Positions 1-12,400 are shown, counted from the first letter of the stretch. The stretch: 64,000 nucleotides of DNA from Paralvinella palmiformis (GCA_025642065.1 JAODUP010000165.1:859933-923932), one strand, 5' to 3'. The notes: generated from the letters alone by a model not told the origin. Program-made: numbers and translations.

Positions 1-430
1 ACTTACAGCTTACAACAAAGATGAGTTAACACTCAATGAGAATACATATTTCGACACTTTTCGGTTATTAATTAATTAATTGATATTTTAAAAGTATATT
101 TGTAATAATAAATATTTGTCAGAAATATTTAATATCAAGAATATTAAGCTTCGTTGCTGGGAGGGGGTTTCCGCGGGACTTGTGGACTTCACTCTGCCCG
201 AATATTAAGGTGTTTGTAATAGTTCCAATTTGCCAAATTTATTTGATTTCTATGTTTTTAAAGAACCAATAATAGAAAAAAATCATAGTCTCCGTTTAGT
301 TAAACATGAATAGTGGTTTTTATATATGGCATTAAACAGTACTGATAATAAACCAGTAGCATTAGAATGTGCATATTAAACATATTCAATTTGCAGACTT
401 CTGCTGGCATAGCTCTCTGGGTTATTGATC
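1..430. other. AT-rich non-coding DNA, nothing recognised
   Basis: No reading frame, repeat or RNA gene can be supported. The stretch is AT-rich with one GC-richer patch near 155-200. Confidence 0.6.
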
Positions 431-440
431 ACACATACAA

Positions 441-485
<45 letters not shown>

Positions 486-620
486 TGTTACATATATATA
501 CCCCCCTATCCAACTAGATAGCTGCTCTAAGGCGCCTTACAGTATTATTATCCCTGACTCAGACCTGTTCCAATCCATATATTATATTATAATCACTCTT
601 TGGTCAGCTACACGTATGTC
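431..620 (-). mobile_element. LINE-type 3' end with (ATT)n tail, minus strand
   Basis: A (TAA)n tract at 441-484 is followed by a short block around 520-560 containing ctctaaggcgccttaca. The same block, also next to a TAA/TAC tract, recurs at about 1410-1470, and a related one lies on the plus strand near 11590-11620. Read on the minus strand this is a unique sequence ending in (ATT)n, the usual form of CR1/L2-like LINE or LINE-mobilised SINE 3' ends. No coding part remains, so the family assignment is an inference. Confidence 0.5.
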
Positions 621-880
621 TTTACCTGTACCGTCATGTTTGTTTTTTCACAAACGAGGAACACAAGCTGAGCAAATATCCAGCTATCAACCTGAGCGAT
701 CAACACGCACAAGCCACTGACCATCAATACGCGTCAATCACCCGGCGATCAATGTACGAAACACCCGTCAATCAACATGGGCAATCAATCCGGGCAAACA
801 TTCTGCGATCAACCAGCCTATTCACCTTTTCTCCAATTTTGTATTCCTATGTGGCCATTTAAAATTAGTAGCCAAGCCCC
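621..880. other. Non-coding stretch with recurring GATCAA/GTCAATCA words
   Basis: Between about 685 and 815 the words gatcaa, catcaa and gtcaatca recur every 12-20 bases in a locally GC-richer context. It looks like a degenerated short tandem repeat. No coding potential is seen. Confidence 0.35.
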
Positions 881-1125
881 GGGTCTAAGACATGACTTTA
901 CACTTAAAGTACATATGCAGTCACAATAAAACGCGAGACTGCTTTGGTGTCACTGAAGCGAGTTTGAGGGGGTTTGAGGGGTTGACAGCTGCATTTTGTT
1001 ATAATATGGCATTGATTGTAGCCTATTCTCTTCTAAATTTAGTCATGTCACCTATCACATAAACGTATGTTAGAGAATAACAAATTTTAACAATGCGTTA
1101 TTCCACTCTTGACATCCGTTATTGA
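880..1125 (+). repeat. Diverged duplicate block, copy 1 (partner at 3180-3470)
   Basis: An 18-base identical anchor (gagactgctttggtgtca at 935-952 and 3266-3283) is followed by co-linear similarity through words such as agctgca, tcttctaaat, atgttag and gttattccac. Both copies lie on the same strand about 2.3 kb apart. Spacing between matches differs by a few bases, so the duplication is old. No reading frame is shared. Confidence 0.7.
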
Positions 1126-1312
1126 TGTGGTACTTGTTTGTCGAAGTTATCGTTTGAGCGTCCCACATATCGGGTTCGAACTGGAGTGAACTTCGGGGGA
1201 TCTGTTATTTCTATTTTCTCAATTTGATATAATCCGAAATGCACAAGTGATGTACCCGCATATTTATTGGAAACTTAAATCAGGGGAAGATTCTTTGGAT
1301 TTTTAATAGTTT

Positions 1313-1337
1313 TTGGAACATAAGATTGGTGTAATAT

Positions 1338-1369
<32 letters not shown>

Positions 1370-1560
1370 ATAATAATAATAATAATAACAATAATAATAT
1401 GGGATATTTATATAGAAGCTGCTCTAAGGCGCTTTACAATATTACTATCCCCGACCCAGCACACATCTCAACTCCCGAGTGAGCATACAACGCATGCCGC
1501 CATTATAGGCGCAAAGTGTCGCTTAAACACATAGCCATCGCGTCCTGTCAGAACGAAAGG
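1313..1560 (-). mobile_element. LINE-type 3' end with trinucleotide tail, minus strand
   Basis: A (ACT)n then (AAT)n tract at about 1338-1398 precedes gctgctctaaggcgctttac, the same family block as at 520-560. The plus-strand frame running through 1313-1534 is low-complexity (a run of leucine and isoleucine) and is not a gene. The tail orientation puts the element on the minus strand, 5' truncated. Confidence 0.5.
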
Positions 1561-2040
1561 TCATACAACTGACTATTAAACAGGCGGATCTCCTCGTCGG
1601 TGTTGTAAGTGTTTATGGGGGGAGGATGGGTCTATCTGCTATATTTTTACATCACGAACTCTGGGTTAGATGGTATGACCTCCCGTTGATACTAACCTCA
1701 CAGATAAATAAATACTCGAGAAATAGGATACATTGAGAACAACCAACTCGACGTGTTTGATCATAATCTGTACTACATTTCAACATTCATCTTCCTGAGG
1801 TTTGTCTATCACAGGATGGAACTGTTCTCCATAGTGAGTACTGATCTGGTTATTCGGAATAACATAGATACAGGTCATCGTGACATCACGGACTGAAGCG
1901 CGAAACAGGTGCAGATCAAATAACGTTAAGGGGCTATGACAAAGTCCATTCCATAAAGATACTTTATAAACGACGGATTCCAATCTCTGGAGCGAAGTCA
2001 ATGATCTAACTATTGTGAGTTAAGCCGTTGTTTGCAGTAG
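1561..2040. other. Non-coding, nothing recognised
   Basis: Short open frames here have no recognisable content. No RNA gene or repeat was identified. Confidence 0.5.
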
Positions 2041-2059
2041 AATAAGGTAAAGTTATGTA

Positions 2060-2270
2060 CCCATATGGTGATTGCGCGTCTAATATTACACTTTGTGGAA
2101 CAGGTTACCGGCAGATATTACAAATGCGTCGTCTCTGGCAGATTTTATATCTGTTCTAAGACACACCTGTTCAAGGTTGCTTTCATAGATAAATAATATT
2201 TTTAGACATTATTTGGGCACAATGCATTTACATGACTCCTCATAGTAAGGGCACTTTATTACATATACAC

Positions 2271-2304
<34 letters not shown>

Positions 2305-2305
2305 T
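2060..2305 (+). pseudogene. C-terminal end of a LINE reverse transcriptase plus 3' UTR and (ATT)n tail
   Basis: Starting at 2093 the plus strand reads LWNRLPADITNASSLADF followed by a short tail and a TAG stop near 2189. This LWN-x-LP...F motif is the typical end of CR1/L2/Jockey-type LINE ORF2 proteins, just after the reverse transcriptase domain. About 80 bases of 3' UTR follow, then an (ATT)n tract at 2272-2305 that fits the LINE tail. Everything upstream (reverse transcriptase catalytic core, endonuclease) is missing or decayed, so this is a 5'-truncated dead insertion. Confidence 0.7.
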
Positions 2306-2309
2306 CTAG

Positions 2310-2923
2310 TTATATGGAAGTACTAAATATGTATATTTAAATATGTAAAAAAGAATAGACTTCATCAGCCTCATCGGGAGGATATCTGTGAGGCTATTCA
2401 GGATAAAGATTAGTTTTGTCTATAATAATACCGAGGGATGTTTCATACGTAGTAGGAGCTTTCTTAAAGCACTTCCATCTGATCTTTATCCATCTGGTAA
2501 TTCATTTAGCTCTATAGGTATCATTTCTGATAGAGTTTGGATCCACCTTTACTATCTATAAAAATAAAAGCCAGTGTTTGTTTGTTTGTCTGTTTGTTCA
2601 CAACAAAATCTGACAAAAGAGTCTTATACGGCGGTGAATATGACATTGTTTTGGTCTAGAATTGGTACTCTACTAATTAATTTTGTTTTTATTATTATAA
2701 GCTCTAAGTTATATTGGTCGAAGGCCCAAGTAACCATCCACATGAACTACCTTTAAAGTCAGCATGGATTAATAATCTCAATAATGTCAGGTTTGTTACG
2801 ATTTGTGCGAAAGATTCCCATAAATATAATCATTTAACTAATTTTAGAACCACTTTACTCTTGAGCGATATGGAGAATTGAACAAGAGAAATGAACAAAG
2901 ACTGACATTCTTATGTCATTTAA

Positions 2924-2925
<2 letters not shown>
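2310..2925. other. Non-coding; possible Helitron-like terminus near 2555
   Basis: The sequence tctataaaaataaaag at about 2555 followed by GTTTGTTTGT-type words resembles the 5' termini of some animal Helitrons, but no CTRR end with hairpin was found, so this is weak. Otherwise nothing is recognised. Confidence 0.2.

Positions 2926-2927
<2 letters not shown>

Positions 2928-3011
<84 letters not shown>
2928..3011. repeat. (AT)n microsatellite
   Basis: Uninterrupted alternating AT of about 80 bases. Confidence 0.97.
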
Positions 3012-3012
<1 letters not shown>

Positions 3013-3179
3013 CTAAATTTAAATATTTGTATTTAATATCTGATTATTTAAAAAAACACTTGAAAAAGCTATAAGTCTTGTTCCGTTGACTTTTAAATAC
3101 ATTTAATACATTCAAGAAACAAGATGGATTGTTAACTAATTTGGTATCAAAGAGACAAAAACAAAGATATATATGCTAA

Positions 3180-3470
3180 GTCACAATTATTGGCATCGTA
3201 TTGTCAGTCACAGTCAAAACAAGATATTTATCTAAATGTTGAGCCAGCTACCTGTTTGAAGAAATGAGACTGCTTTGGTGTCAGAGAATATAGCGTTGCA
3301 CATTGAGGTCAACATCTTCTAAGTTGGTTTTCGGAGTTTGAGAGGTAGCCAGCTGCAAAGATGGCCTGGATTGTGGTCTGTAGTCTTCTAAATCTAATCA
3401 AAACCTACCAAATACACGGATGTTAGTGAACCACAAAGTTGAAGCATGTGTTATTCCACCCCTTATTTGT
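3180..3470 (+). repeat. Diverged duplicate block, copy 2 (partner at 880-1125)
   Basis: Co-linear with 880-1125 on the same strand, anchored by gagactgctttggtgtca at 3266. It holds a roughly 40-base insertion after the anchor relative to copy 1. Confidence 0.7.
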
Positions 3471-4358
3471 ATTTATCTTTTGAATAATCGTACAGTGATT
3501 ATAGTTCAGTTTAAAATTAGACACTGAACTAAAGCGCTAATTTGAGAAACATTTATCTTAACTGTATGTTGTCGAACTCTTTCAATCGAAATTGAGGAAT
3601 GATCCTGAGGTTATTAGGTAAACACCTTTATACTTTACTATACCAGTTTGCGCATTTACCTGTAATCACGTCAGAGGCAACAGACAAATATTAAATGTGG
3701 TACTAGTGTTAAAGTAACCAGAGAAGGGTAATTTAGGGTAACATTTAGTTCATTAGATACACAGTAAAGTCTGATTCTAGATCGAATATGACTTGCTTTT
3801 ATTACACAGATCATTCGGAGTATAGGATGATCCCGACAGAAGATTTCTTGTTATTTACTTGGAATGGCCTATCAGATATTTGAATTGACTCAGTCATTAC
3901 CAAGAAAATAAATATTATGGTAGCCGAAGAAGAACGCTAATTAACTATTTAATGTGATAAAGGATAATGTTTTTGTGGGTGAAGTTTAAGAAAATAGTGC
4001 TATAGACATTGTTTATTGGCCTTCGATTAGGGTTCAGTAATTAACGTCTAGTGTGCTTAATATTGAGATTAATAACGTCTAATAAAGGTAAACAAATAAT
4101 TCATAATTTGCGATTTCTCTAACTGATTTAACGTGATATCAATTTTACAGACACACTTATCTCAAAATATGTGCTTGAACTACAGGTCAAAGAGTGTGGC
4201 TATGTTGATTGGCCTCGTCTTTGAACATGAATGTTTGTAGTACTGTTTTATAACCATTGCATTATTTCCCCCAATCGTCAACTGACATTTTGTTATTCGT
4301 ATTACCTGTCTTAATCATACTGTTTCTCTTAATTGAATAATAGTGAGGAATATTTGAA

Positions 4359-4360
<2 letters not shown>
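3471..4360. other. Non-coding, nothing recognised
   Basis: AT-rich sequence with no reading frame or repeat that I can support. Confidence 0.55.
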
Positions 4361-4362
<2 letters not shown>

Positions 4363-4401
<39 letters not shown>

Positions 4402-4419
4402 GCCGCGCGCACACACACA

Positions 4420-4489
<70 letters not shown>
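4363..4489. repeat. Compound (AC)n/(AT)n microsatellite
   Basis: (AC)n with a short CGCCGCGCGC interruption near 4401, then (AT)n to about 4489. The minus-strand frame across it is a low-complexity artefact. Confidence 0.97.
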
Positions 4490-4492
<3 letters not shown>

Positions 4493-4559
4493 CTTGTCCA
4501 TTTCTAAGGTAATTATTGGCAAAGAAAACAACATTATAATTATTTTTGATAGTTAGTTA

Positions 4560-4655
4560 CCACAGTATAGGATAACATATGTTAAATAACTTCAGTCGTT
4601 CCAAAATTCCGCAACTTAATAGTAATAATACTACTCCTACTACTACTACTACTAC

Positions 4656-4687
<32 letters not shown>

Positions 4688-5147
4688 TTAGTGGTATATT
4701 TAGAATTTTTAGATATAAATCCAAAAGGAACCCCACAAGAAGGGATCATAGTAGTTCTAAGGTTGTTTTCCTAGTGATTCATTCCTTAAACAATTTTTTT
4801 TATTTGACATAACGTTGCATACAAAATAAAATATATGTAATGTAGCTTCTATTGATATATTACAAATATAAATGATCAATTCAGTGGTTACATAGTCATG
4901 TCTCCACTTATGGATCAATGCTATTTTCTACCTTAGTTTTGAAGAATAAATGACTGACTGAATACAAATATGAGATTGTAGTAATTTTCTAATTATATAA
5001 TGTGATAATTAGTCGCTAATTACCAAACATACAAAATAAAGACTTTCCCATAACAGCTAATATTATTTTATTTTAACAGACATCTGTATCCAAATAACAA
5101 AAAGTATCATTTTGTTTTTATTCGGACAATAAAATTATATATAATTC

Positions 5148-5230
<83 letters not shown>

Positions 5231-6950
5231 AGTGTTGTTCAAAAGGAAGTACATGACGAAACAAAACAAATGACATAAAATGGATAGATATCTTATTTGG
5301 CTCATCAGACAAAACTGGCGACGAGGAAAATGAGAACAAAAATAACGGATATGATTAGTTGTCGTGGATATTACACGTAAATGGCTTAATGCGTGTGCTG
5401 TACAGCAACAAATACACCGTAATGGGACGATTGTAGATGTGTCTCTTGTCGAGTAGATTGTGAATGATCGTAGAATAGTCTACCTCTAGCAGAATTTAAT
5501 TGATTATTAGATGTGGGAGAATAAGTCAACCTCTGTTGTTGTAAACAGCCTCATAATGACGTTTGATTGGCTAAAAAACAACAACATGACAGATTATAAA
5601 TCCATTAATCGGAAGTAACAAAGTAAACATTTGCTCTGATATTAAATAGATGTCTGAAACTGTAATAATGGTCGGAACATCTAGGTACCTAATGCAACGA
5701 GGTACTTGCTAATGTAAAATAAACAATAAGGCGGTTTTATTGGCCAGAATAAAAGGTTTGAAAATAAGGTGAAACGTGATACTCTAGAAGAGTTTTGCGG
5801 ATGCTATTAGAATGCTATAAACCACGAAAATTGACCTTGAACATAAACGCATCAATGATGAGACGAAACAATTAATGGGAGGTAGTGTTTACACAAGATG
5901 TTAAAGTAACCGAATAAAACGAACTTGCTCTAAGATTTCCGACTACGAGATAGATACTCTGTTAGATATTTATGTACCCTTTCGGAGTCCCAAGAGGTTA
6001 GGTAAGTTAAGTCGTTTAACCTTGGCTCTAGGCACACCTATGGGGGTTCTAATTCCCAGATAAATATATCCCACAAAAAGATATATGATTCTTATGTAAA
6101 CCCACTATCCAGAGATTTGCAGTGTACAGTTCCCTAACCAATTGCGACATCCAATCACCCTGATAACCCAAATTCATTTGATATATAATATACAATTAGT
6201 TTTGTTTGACAGCCTTAAAACGAAAATCACGATGGATGGTGTTTTGAAAGGGTTTCATCGACTAGTGATCGAGCCTTGCCCGTTATGGCCTTTCATTTTA
6301 CTTAGCATATAACACCAGTCAAATACATATGGAAGATATAAAATATAATAACTTGTGTCATTTTGACATTTTCCAGGTAATCACATCCAGCGAGTTACTA
6401 GGTATTTTGGCAAGCTGAACTTTGATTTTGTTACTAGCCGAATATATGTATTTTTCTATTTTGGCTATCATAGACTAGTACATATATTTAGCAAATATAG
6501 GAGATGTCTTAAGGAAAACTGATCTCGAAACAAATAAACCTCATGGTAGATTTATTATTTGGAGAGATTGATTTCCGATTGGTCAGGAGTCGATGCTACC
6601 ATGCATACAAATTACAAGATGTGTGTAAGGTGAATGACCGTTCATGGGCAATATTTGTAAGCTCTAAGATATATTTGATGTGAAATAATATAAGGAATTA
6701 ATAATAATAGTCAAATTCTTTGGTGAATCTCACCCCTATGACATCGAATTATACCAGTTGTATGATAATAAAATATTCTTATTAGCAATGATTCCTCAGA
6801 TCTGGACACAGTAAACACTGAAGGACACATATAATCTTAATATGTGTTTGCCTTTTCCTGTAAGTCACTTTACATTGGCAAGACATAATACTTTATCACG
6901 ATTGGGCCAATCTTTTGCAGATCATACAAATAATATTGATGAATAGGTAT
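4560..6950 (+). repeat. Long diverged duplicated segment, copy A
   Basis: This anonymous segment aligns co-linearly and in the same orientation with 11900-14760. Shared anchors, in order, include ttagatataaat (about 4710 / 12050), cgctaattaccaaacat-like text (about 5013 / 12530), tctcttgtcgagtagattg (about 5442 / 12989), tgattattagatgt (about 5500 / 13049), agccttgccc (about 6273 / 14031), agaagatataaaat-like text (about 6330 / 14080) and ttacattggca (about 6870 / 14702). No reading frame is conserved between copies. Embedded are a short trinucleotide tract (4626-4686) and a microsatellite (5151-5230). Confidence 0.75.
5151..5230. repeat. (AT)n(GT)n microsatellite
   Basis: About 60 bases of alternating AT followed by about 20 of GT, inside segment copy A and absent from copy B. 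Confidence 0.97.
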
Positions 6951-7022
6951 TTCTTTATCAGAGTTTAACTTTGGTAGTGAATGTAGCCAGTACGAGATTG
7001 TTTTTGTAATGTCTATTTATAC

Positions 7023-7027
<5 letters not shown>

Positions 7028-7081
<54 letters not shown>
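7028..7081. repeat. (AT)n microsatellite
   Basis: Alternating AT of about 54 bases. Confidence 0.97.
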
Positions 7082-7083
<2 letters not shown>

Positions 7084-7539
7084 TGTAAATGCGACGAATA
7101 ACATAAGGAATAACAAACTCTGATTATAAAATCCCAACTGATCTTGTGAAGATTCCATAATAAACTTAATCAAATAACGTTCCTACCTGATGGAAATAGA
7201 CAAATTAAATACGAGTATTCTAGTCGGTTTCATCCTCTATTAGTATAATGTTGTACCAATTGGTTACTCAGAATGTTTATATAATACTCAATATCAGTTA
7301 AAATAATTGACCTGTCTTATATTTGGTGTACATGGATGACTTTGTATTCATTGTGTGACTCACTTTATTCTTGTGGCTGGTGCTGTTAGATAAGAGTACT
7401 GATCACATGGAGATGTATAACTAGATGACAGATCTTGGAATGTTTATGGCGAGACATATTAATCTTCTCCCCGATTAGACACATTTATGCCGGTGTGGTT
7501 GTAATCAAAGCGACTTATTCTAGATTCGAGGTATTCCCT

Positions 7540-7626
7540 CTGTACAAGGTTTTCTGTTGAAAAGACATGGTATTATTCTAACCAAAGTATTATCTTCAGT
7601 GATCATTAGTGAATTATTTTAGGAGC

Positions 7627-7665
<39 letters not shown>

Positions 7666-7666
7666 G
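7540..7666 (+). repeat. Short duplicated block ending in (ATT)n
   Basis: The block containing gaaaagacatggtattatt (about 7558) matches gaaaagatatggtattatt at about 22874, and both run within 40-60 bases into an (ATT)n tract (7628-7664 and 22937-22972). This links the end of segment A to the segment beginning near 22.87 kb. Confidence 0.55.
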
Positions 7667-8370
7667 GATTAATTAGTTCACACATTATAGTTCAAAAAAC
7701 ATTATTTCAAGAAATCATTTTGATTATATCCATATATAAATATATATAATATAACATATATATTATATATATATTATTAAAAATCCTCTTATAATCTACG
7801 TGATAATTCAAATTTGTCTGAAACTATTTTTCAACTAATATGATCCAATTGCACAGGTATACATCAGCTTTAAGTAATAAAATAAAAATAATCCTTAATT
7901 AAATAGAACGGAATAATGTATAGAACATTTATAGTTTGAATAAAACTTACTTTCTATAAGAGAATCATTTCTGATCTAAGCTCCATATGATCAGAATTAA
8001 TAACTCATAACATATTTTTTGCCATCTTTTATTAAAATCCTTTTATAATTATTGATATTATTTGGTCTCGAAAATATATTTTCAACAATTATCACCAAAA
8101 CTGCCCCCCCACAGATATATCATCAGCTTTATAGAATTTAAAAAAAATCCCGTCTAATGAGTAAAAAGAACAGGTAATATTGTATAATACATGTTAAGAA
8201 AACATTACTCTAATTCAAAGGCGGATATAGAGATGTTTAGAACAATTATGAAACACTCAGATTTTTTGCCTTTCTAAATTCTGAAGTTTATCCAATATGT
8301 CAAGCATTATAAGTTCTCTTGATTCGGGAATAAAAACATTGTATCGCATCTCCAGCAGAGGCATTGGACA
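7667..8370. other. Non-coding, nothing recognised
   Basis: Very AT-rich with short TATATA clusters around 7730-7775. No gene or repeat family was identified. Confidence 0.5.
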
Positions 8371-8695
8371 TAGCCCGTGTGGTTGGTGTGTTTTATATAC
8401 AATTCACTAGAGTTGTATGCGGGAATAGAATCATCTTCCCCAAAACCAGTTTTATCAGTCTATGTTATTACAGTCAAGGCTAGCTTTATTCTGCTTGTCA
8501 TCAATAACGCTAAAACCAGTTATTATAACTATTTATTTGGCATAGGAGACATTAGGTCTGGTTTGAAAATACGAATGTATAGTGTTAACAAAGCCGAGAC
8601 AATGACTGCATAACAGTCGGCTATAGCACAAATGTCAATTTGTTAATAGCAATTTAGCTACCAGTTTTAAACACAAGTCGCTACATGACACCATT
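8371..8695 (+). repeat. Diverged duplicate block (partner at 43336-43675)
   Basis: The 18-base anchor gtggttggtgtgttttat (about 8379 / 43340) is followed by matching text in order: gaatagaat, ggtctggtttgaaaat-like, aatgtca, ttttaatagcaatt-like and agtcgct. Both are on the plus strand 35 kb apart. The short frame at 8377-8613 is not conserved in the partner, so it is not treated as a gene. Confidence 0.65.
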
Positions 8696-10330
8696 AATTT
8701 AATGCTGATATTTTCGCTTTGAAATTAAGGATAATGAACAACATATTTTTTAAACATTAGAATTATGATAATTAGACCACATTATATTTATTGACTGTGT
8801 GAAATTTGAAATTTCACGTTACTAATTTTAACGACGTTAAATGTTATGTGAAGTTGAACATTTAATCTGAAATATTAATTATAGCAATCACCCCTGAAAA
8901 AGATAAATAGATACATACAAATAAAACAACCCAAACACATTAATGGAGAAAAAAACAGTTAGTTGATTAGATCAGTTATATATTTACTTAATTGAAAGAT
9001 ATCACGGTAAAATTATTATGAAGTAATGGAAATAACCCTCTGCATGATTACCATTAAAATAAGTGAGAACTTGCCTCCCACCCGATCGTTCTTCCTTAGC
9101 TTTTTAATAAATTAGTTACAAAAAAACAACTATTCCCTTGGGCTAATTTGTATGCTTCTAAACGTCCAACTGCCGTTTATTAGGATAACATTTACCTTAC
9201 GAGATATAGTTTGCCAAGAGACGCTTTGTTATTTACACGAATTTTCAATTATCATAAATTACTAAACGTACCAAGCCCATAGTAACAACAACAACAACAA
9301 CACTAAATACCACATGGATACCATGTAGCGTCAAAAATAACAAATTTCACATTGAGACCATCAACATCACTAACACTAAACACCATCGTGCTAAGAAGCT
9401 GCCAACTTTTGTCATTATCTTTAGATTCACAAATAAACAAAGCCGTGTTGTCTATTTATCTTTCGTTTTAGATGTCCTTATATTGTTTATTTGATTCATA
9501 CCACGAGAGTTTTAGACAAGATGTGATCCAGTATAGTAAATATTGCTTTCGTCTTATTCTCGTCTGTTTCGTAGAAATCAATCGACCACTTTTTCTTTTT
9601 AGCAAAAAAATAACTTTTATGCAAAAGAACATACTTGCTAGTGTATTACTTTCTAAAGAAATATAATATTCCCTCAATAATATGTTCGTGAACAATCTAT
9701 TCTGGGATTTATTACAAAGTCAGAACAGTTTGGCTATTTGAGTGCTTTAGTCACTAATTTATTATGAACAAGGAGTGGGATTAGGGAATTGAATTACATT
9801 AAATCATTCTAAGCTTCTCACTTTATTATTATCAGCGTTTGGGATTATGTATTTATTGTAGTTGAAAGGTTATACCCACATAGGAAGTTTCGTATGATGT
9901 GCATGTCGAGCTTGATCCACGGGCTTGTTTTTAGGTGTGAAACGTGTATTATCTAGACCAATGTAAAAGGTCATTCTGTGTATTATCTGCATACATATGT
10001 CAATACCATAATATAGATTCCCGTTTCAGTACTTGCATTTTAATTTTTAGTTAAATAAACACTTGGAGATATCTAAAGATTTGTATATTATTATTGTTAT
10101 TACCACTATATTTGTATTTCGACAATTTGTACTATATACTCTTTCTGTAATAGACATACAGTCAGCTAAATAAAACTATTACTCTAACACTTATGTGGTA
10201 TACACACATCGCTATCACGCATGCATTATACTCATCTCCCATGATGCCATTTTTATTGGATTGTGTGTATGATATCATTTACGTTTGAGCTTTTTAGAGA
10301 AGTTCCCTTTTAACCAAATAGATATACATC
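8696..10330. other. Non-coding, nothing recognised
   Basis: AT-rich sequence. Two short overlapping frames on opposite strands at 9468-9695 have no recognisable content and are probably chance. Confidence 0.5.
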
Positions 10331-10339
10331 TAGGCCGAC

Positions 10340-11190
10340 ATTTTTATCTTTTGCTACATTGGCGGCCATGGCACAGAGTGGATTTTGTGCAAGTATTGAG
10401 AGACCTGGACATTTGAAAGAATGTTCGTTCCACTACGACAGAGAATCAATGCTAAAAGTGTTTTCTTTTTCTGAATGAAGGTACTCTTGTACAAATCTAT
10501 TTCAACAATATCCTCTTTTTCTATAATATCGTCATCAAAGTGATTCATATCATTGATGCGATGTCGTTTGTTGTGGTTGCTGAACGTCATCTAGTTGATG
10601 TTTTGTTGGTGTAAGTCGTAGTGACAAGTTATCGATTTCATCAAACACTTACTCGAGTACATCAGCTCGGTCGGCAGTGAATATAACTTTTATTGACTTC
10701 TGATCGTCATGGAATCCGGCTATATATCTCTGGCTTAAAAGAGGCCAGTATGTTGATGTTGAAGATCCGGGACTCTCTGGATAAAGCACTTGAAACCTTT
10801 ACCAGTAAAAGGTTAAATCTGCACTTAGGGCATTTCATGATGGATGTGCCTGATTGACAACCAATGTAATGTTATGAGCAGCATAAGTAAATTTCCTTCC
10901 AATTTAGTCCACATTTTAGTTTCTAGATATCTAAAGTTACATCGCGGACCAACCGAATATTGTAAACAGCAGAAACAATATTAGACGTAATTTGAAATAA
11001 TGGAATCTCCACGAGGGACTTCTTTTTGGCTAAATTCACAGACCAATGATATAAAAATAACCTCTTGACCACTTTTTGCCGAGCTTGTTTGGAAAAGATC
11101 TATAACCAACCTCATGATGAAATATTGTCGGAATCGAATGTTGCTAGTACGTATTGTTTCGCCATAATCAGTTGGTATTGTTTGCATGAC
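10340..11190 (-). other. Possible unrecognised coding remnant, minus strand
   Basis: Several short open stretches lie on the minus strand in different frames (for example 11187-10981 and 10590-10354) and the base composition is less AT-rich than the flanks. Read across frames the peptides look more protein-like than the surrounding DNA, with patches such as KCPKCRFN and GFHDDQKS. I recognise no family. It could be a frameshifted transposase or gene relic, or chance. Confidence 0.25.
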
Positions 11191-11404
11191 AGAATTATAA
11201 TGGCATTATAAGTGAGCCTCACCATTCACAATGTAAGTGTTTCTATGCAATTTTGCCCATTTTGATTACTGACAGAAATATCAATACTTCTATTAAAATT
11301 ACCTTAAATATTATATTGTCGGAAGACCCATATATTAAATGATATTGATACATTGAGGCTGGTTGTATATTTGGCGATATATATTATCAAATACTTTAAT
11401 AAAT

Positions 11405-11662
11405 AATTTATAAGATAAGATATTAATTGCACTTAGGGGATCACATTAAACTCGCAACAAGTACAGAAATATTTTATGATGTTCTTAAAACCCACTTATT
11501 TAAATTGGCGTATTTATAATATTTAAACCTGTTTATTATCTATGGAAGGTATTTGCGCATAGATGAGCTCAGAATATGTTTTAACTATGTTTTAGATATA
11601 AAGCGCCTTAGAACAATTCAAGTTAAAATACTATTATTAATATAATAATAGTATTTTATTCA
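11405..11662 (+). mobile_element. LINE-type 3' end, plus strand
   Basis: The sequence around 11470-11510 can be read in pieces as the FYDVLKTHLFKLAY-like end of a LINE reverse transcriptase protein. It is followed by a 3' UTR containing ataaagcgccttagaacaa (about 11598), which is the plus-strand relative of the block at 520-560 and 1410-1470. A degenerate ATT/TAATA tail closes it near 11660. It is strongly decayed and 5' truncated. Confidence 0.5.
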
Positions 11663-11694
11663 ACACGGCACATTTGCTAATTGTTCGGACAAAG

Positions 11695-11806
11695 ATGATT
11701 GATGTTTCACGGTGACTTTTTTGCTCATGGTAGGCTAAATGGGCCAAGCGACCTCCAAAGGTATTGAAGCGAAGTCAAAGATGAAACAACCTTTAATATG
11801 CTGTTC
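11695..11806 (-). mobile_element. tRNA-derived-type SINE fragment (family S), minus strand
   Basis: Contains, in antisense, the family S body: catggtaggctaaatgggc, gcgacctccaaaggta and gaagcgaagtcaaagatgaa. Four other copies occur in the window (12228-12400, 22800-22866, 37065-37180, 44808-45010). This copy lacks the tRNA-like head. Confidence 0.75.
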
Positions 11807-11931
11807 CAAACCTTTCTCATTTATTATGAAAATAATTTCAATAACAATTTATGATATGTTCTTACCATGGAATTAGATCGAATAAACAAGGCAACATTTG
11901 AACTTTTTAGTAATCCTGACTTGCAATTACA

Positions 11932-12018
11932 GTAGTAGTCATAGTAATAGTAGTAGTAGCAGTAGTAGTAGTAGTAGCAGTGGTAGTAGTAGTAGTAGCA
12001 GCAGCGGTAGTAGTAAAC
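11932..12018. repeat. (AGT)n/(AGC)n trinucleotide tract
   Basis: Imperfect trinucleotide repeat. The leucine-rich minus-strand frame through it is an artefact. Confidence 0.9.
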
Positions 12019-12227
12019 GTAATAATAAGAGTATTACATATTTAATGTTCAGATATAAATGCCAAAGAAGCAAATGATAACGAGTGATAATAAAATAAAG
12101 GACCTGTGTATTTCTAAGGTGCTGTTTTCCAACTGATCCCTTAAACAAAACAAATTTAAATTAATCTAAAGTTACAAACAATCAGGTTATGGTGTCAAAT
12201 TTCTATTAATTTTATCCAGTGGCTATA

Positions 12228-12400
12228 TAATCACACATGACTACCACCCGTGTTCCAATCTCGGGTTGGGGATATCTGAGGGTTGTTTCATCTTTGACTT
12301 CGCTTCATTACGTTTGGATATCGCTCTGTCCATTTAGCCCACTATGTACACAAACGTGGCCGTAAAACATCAATCATCCAATGACAACATAGAAGTGTTC
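12228..12400 (+). mobile_element. SINE of family S, plus strand, inserted in segment copy B
   Basis: The body reads gtttcatctttgacttcgct then ccatttagcc and gtggccgtaaaacatcaatc, matching the other family S copies. Its 5' part (accacccgtgttccaatctcgg) corresponds to the actacccaatgttcgaatctcg of the longest copy at 44.9 kb, where it looks like a tRNA B-box region. Segment copy A runs straight across this point (near 4892), so the SINE arrived after the A/B duplication, or was lost from A. Confidence 0.75.
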
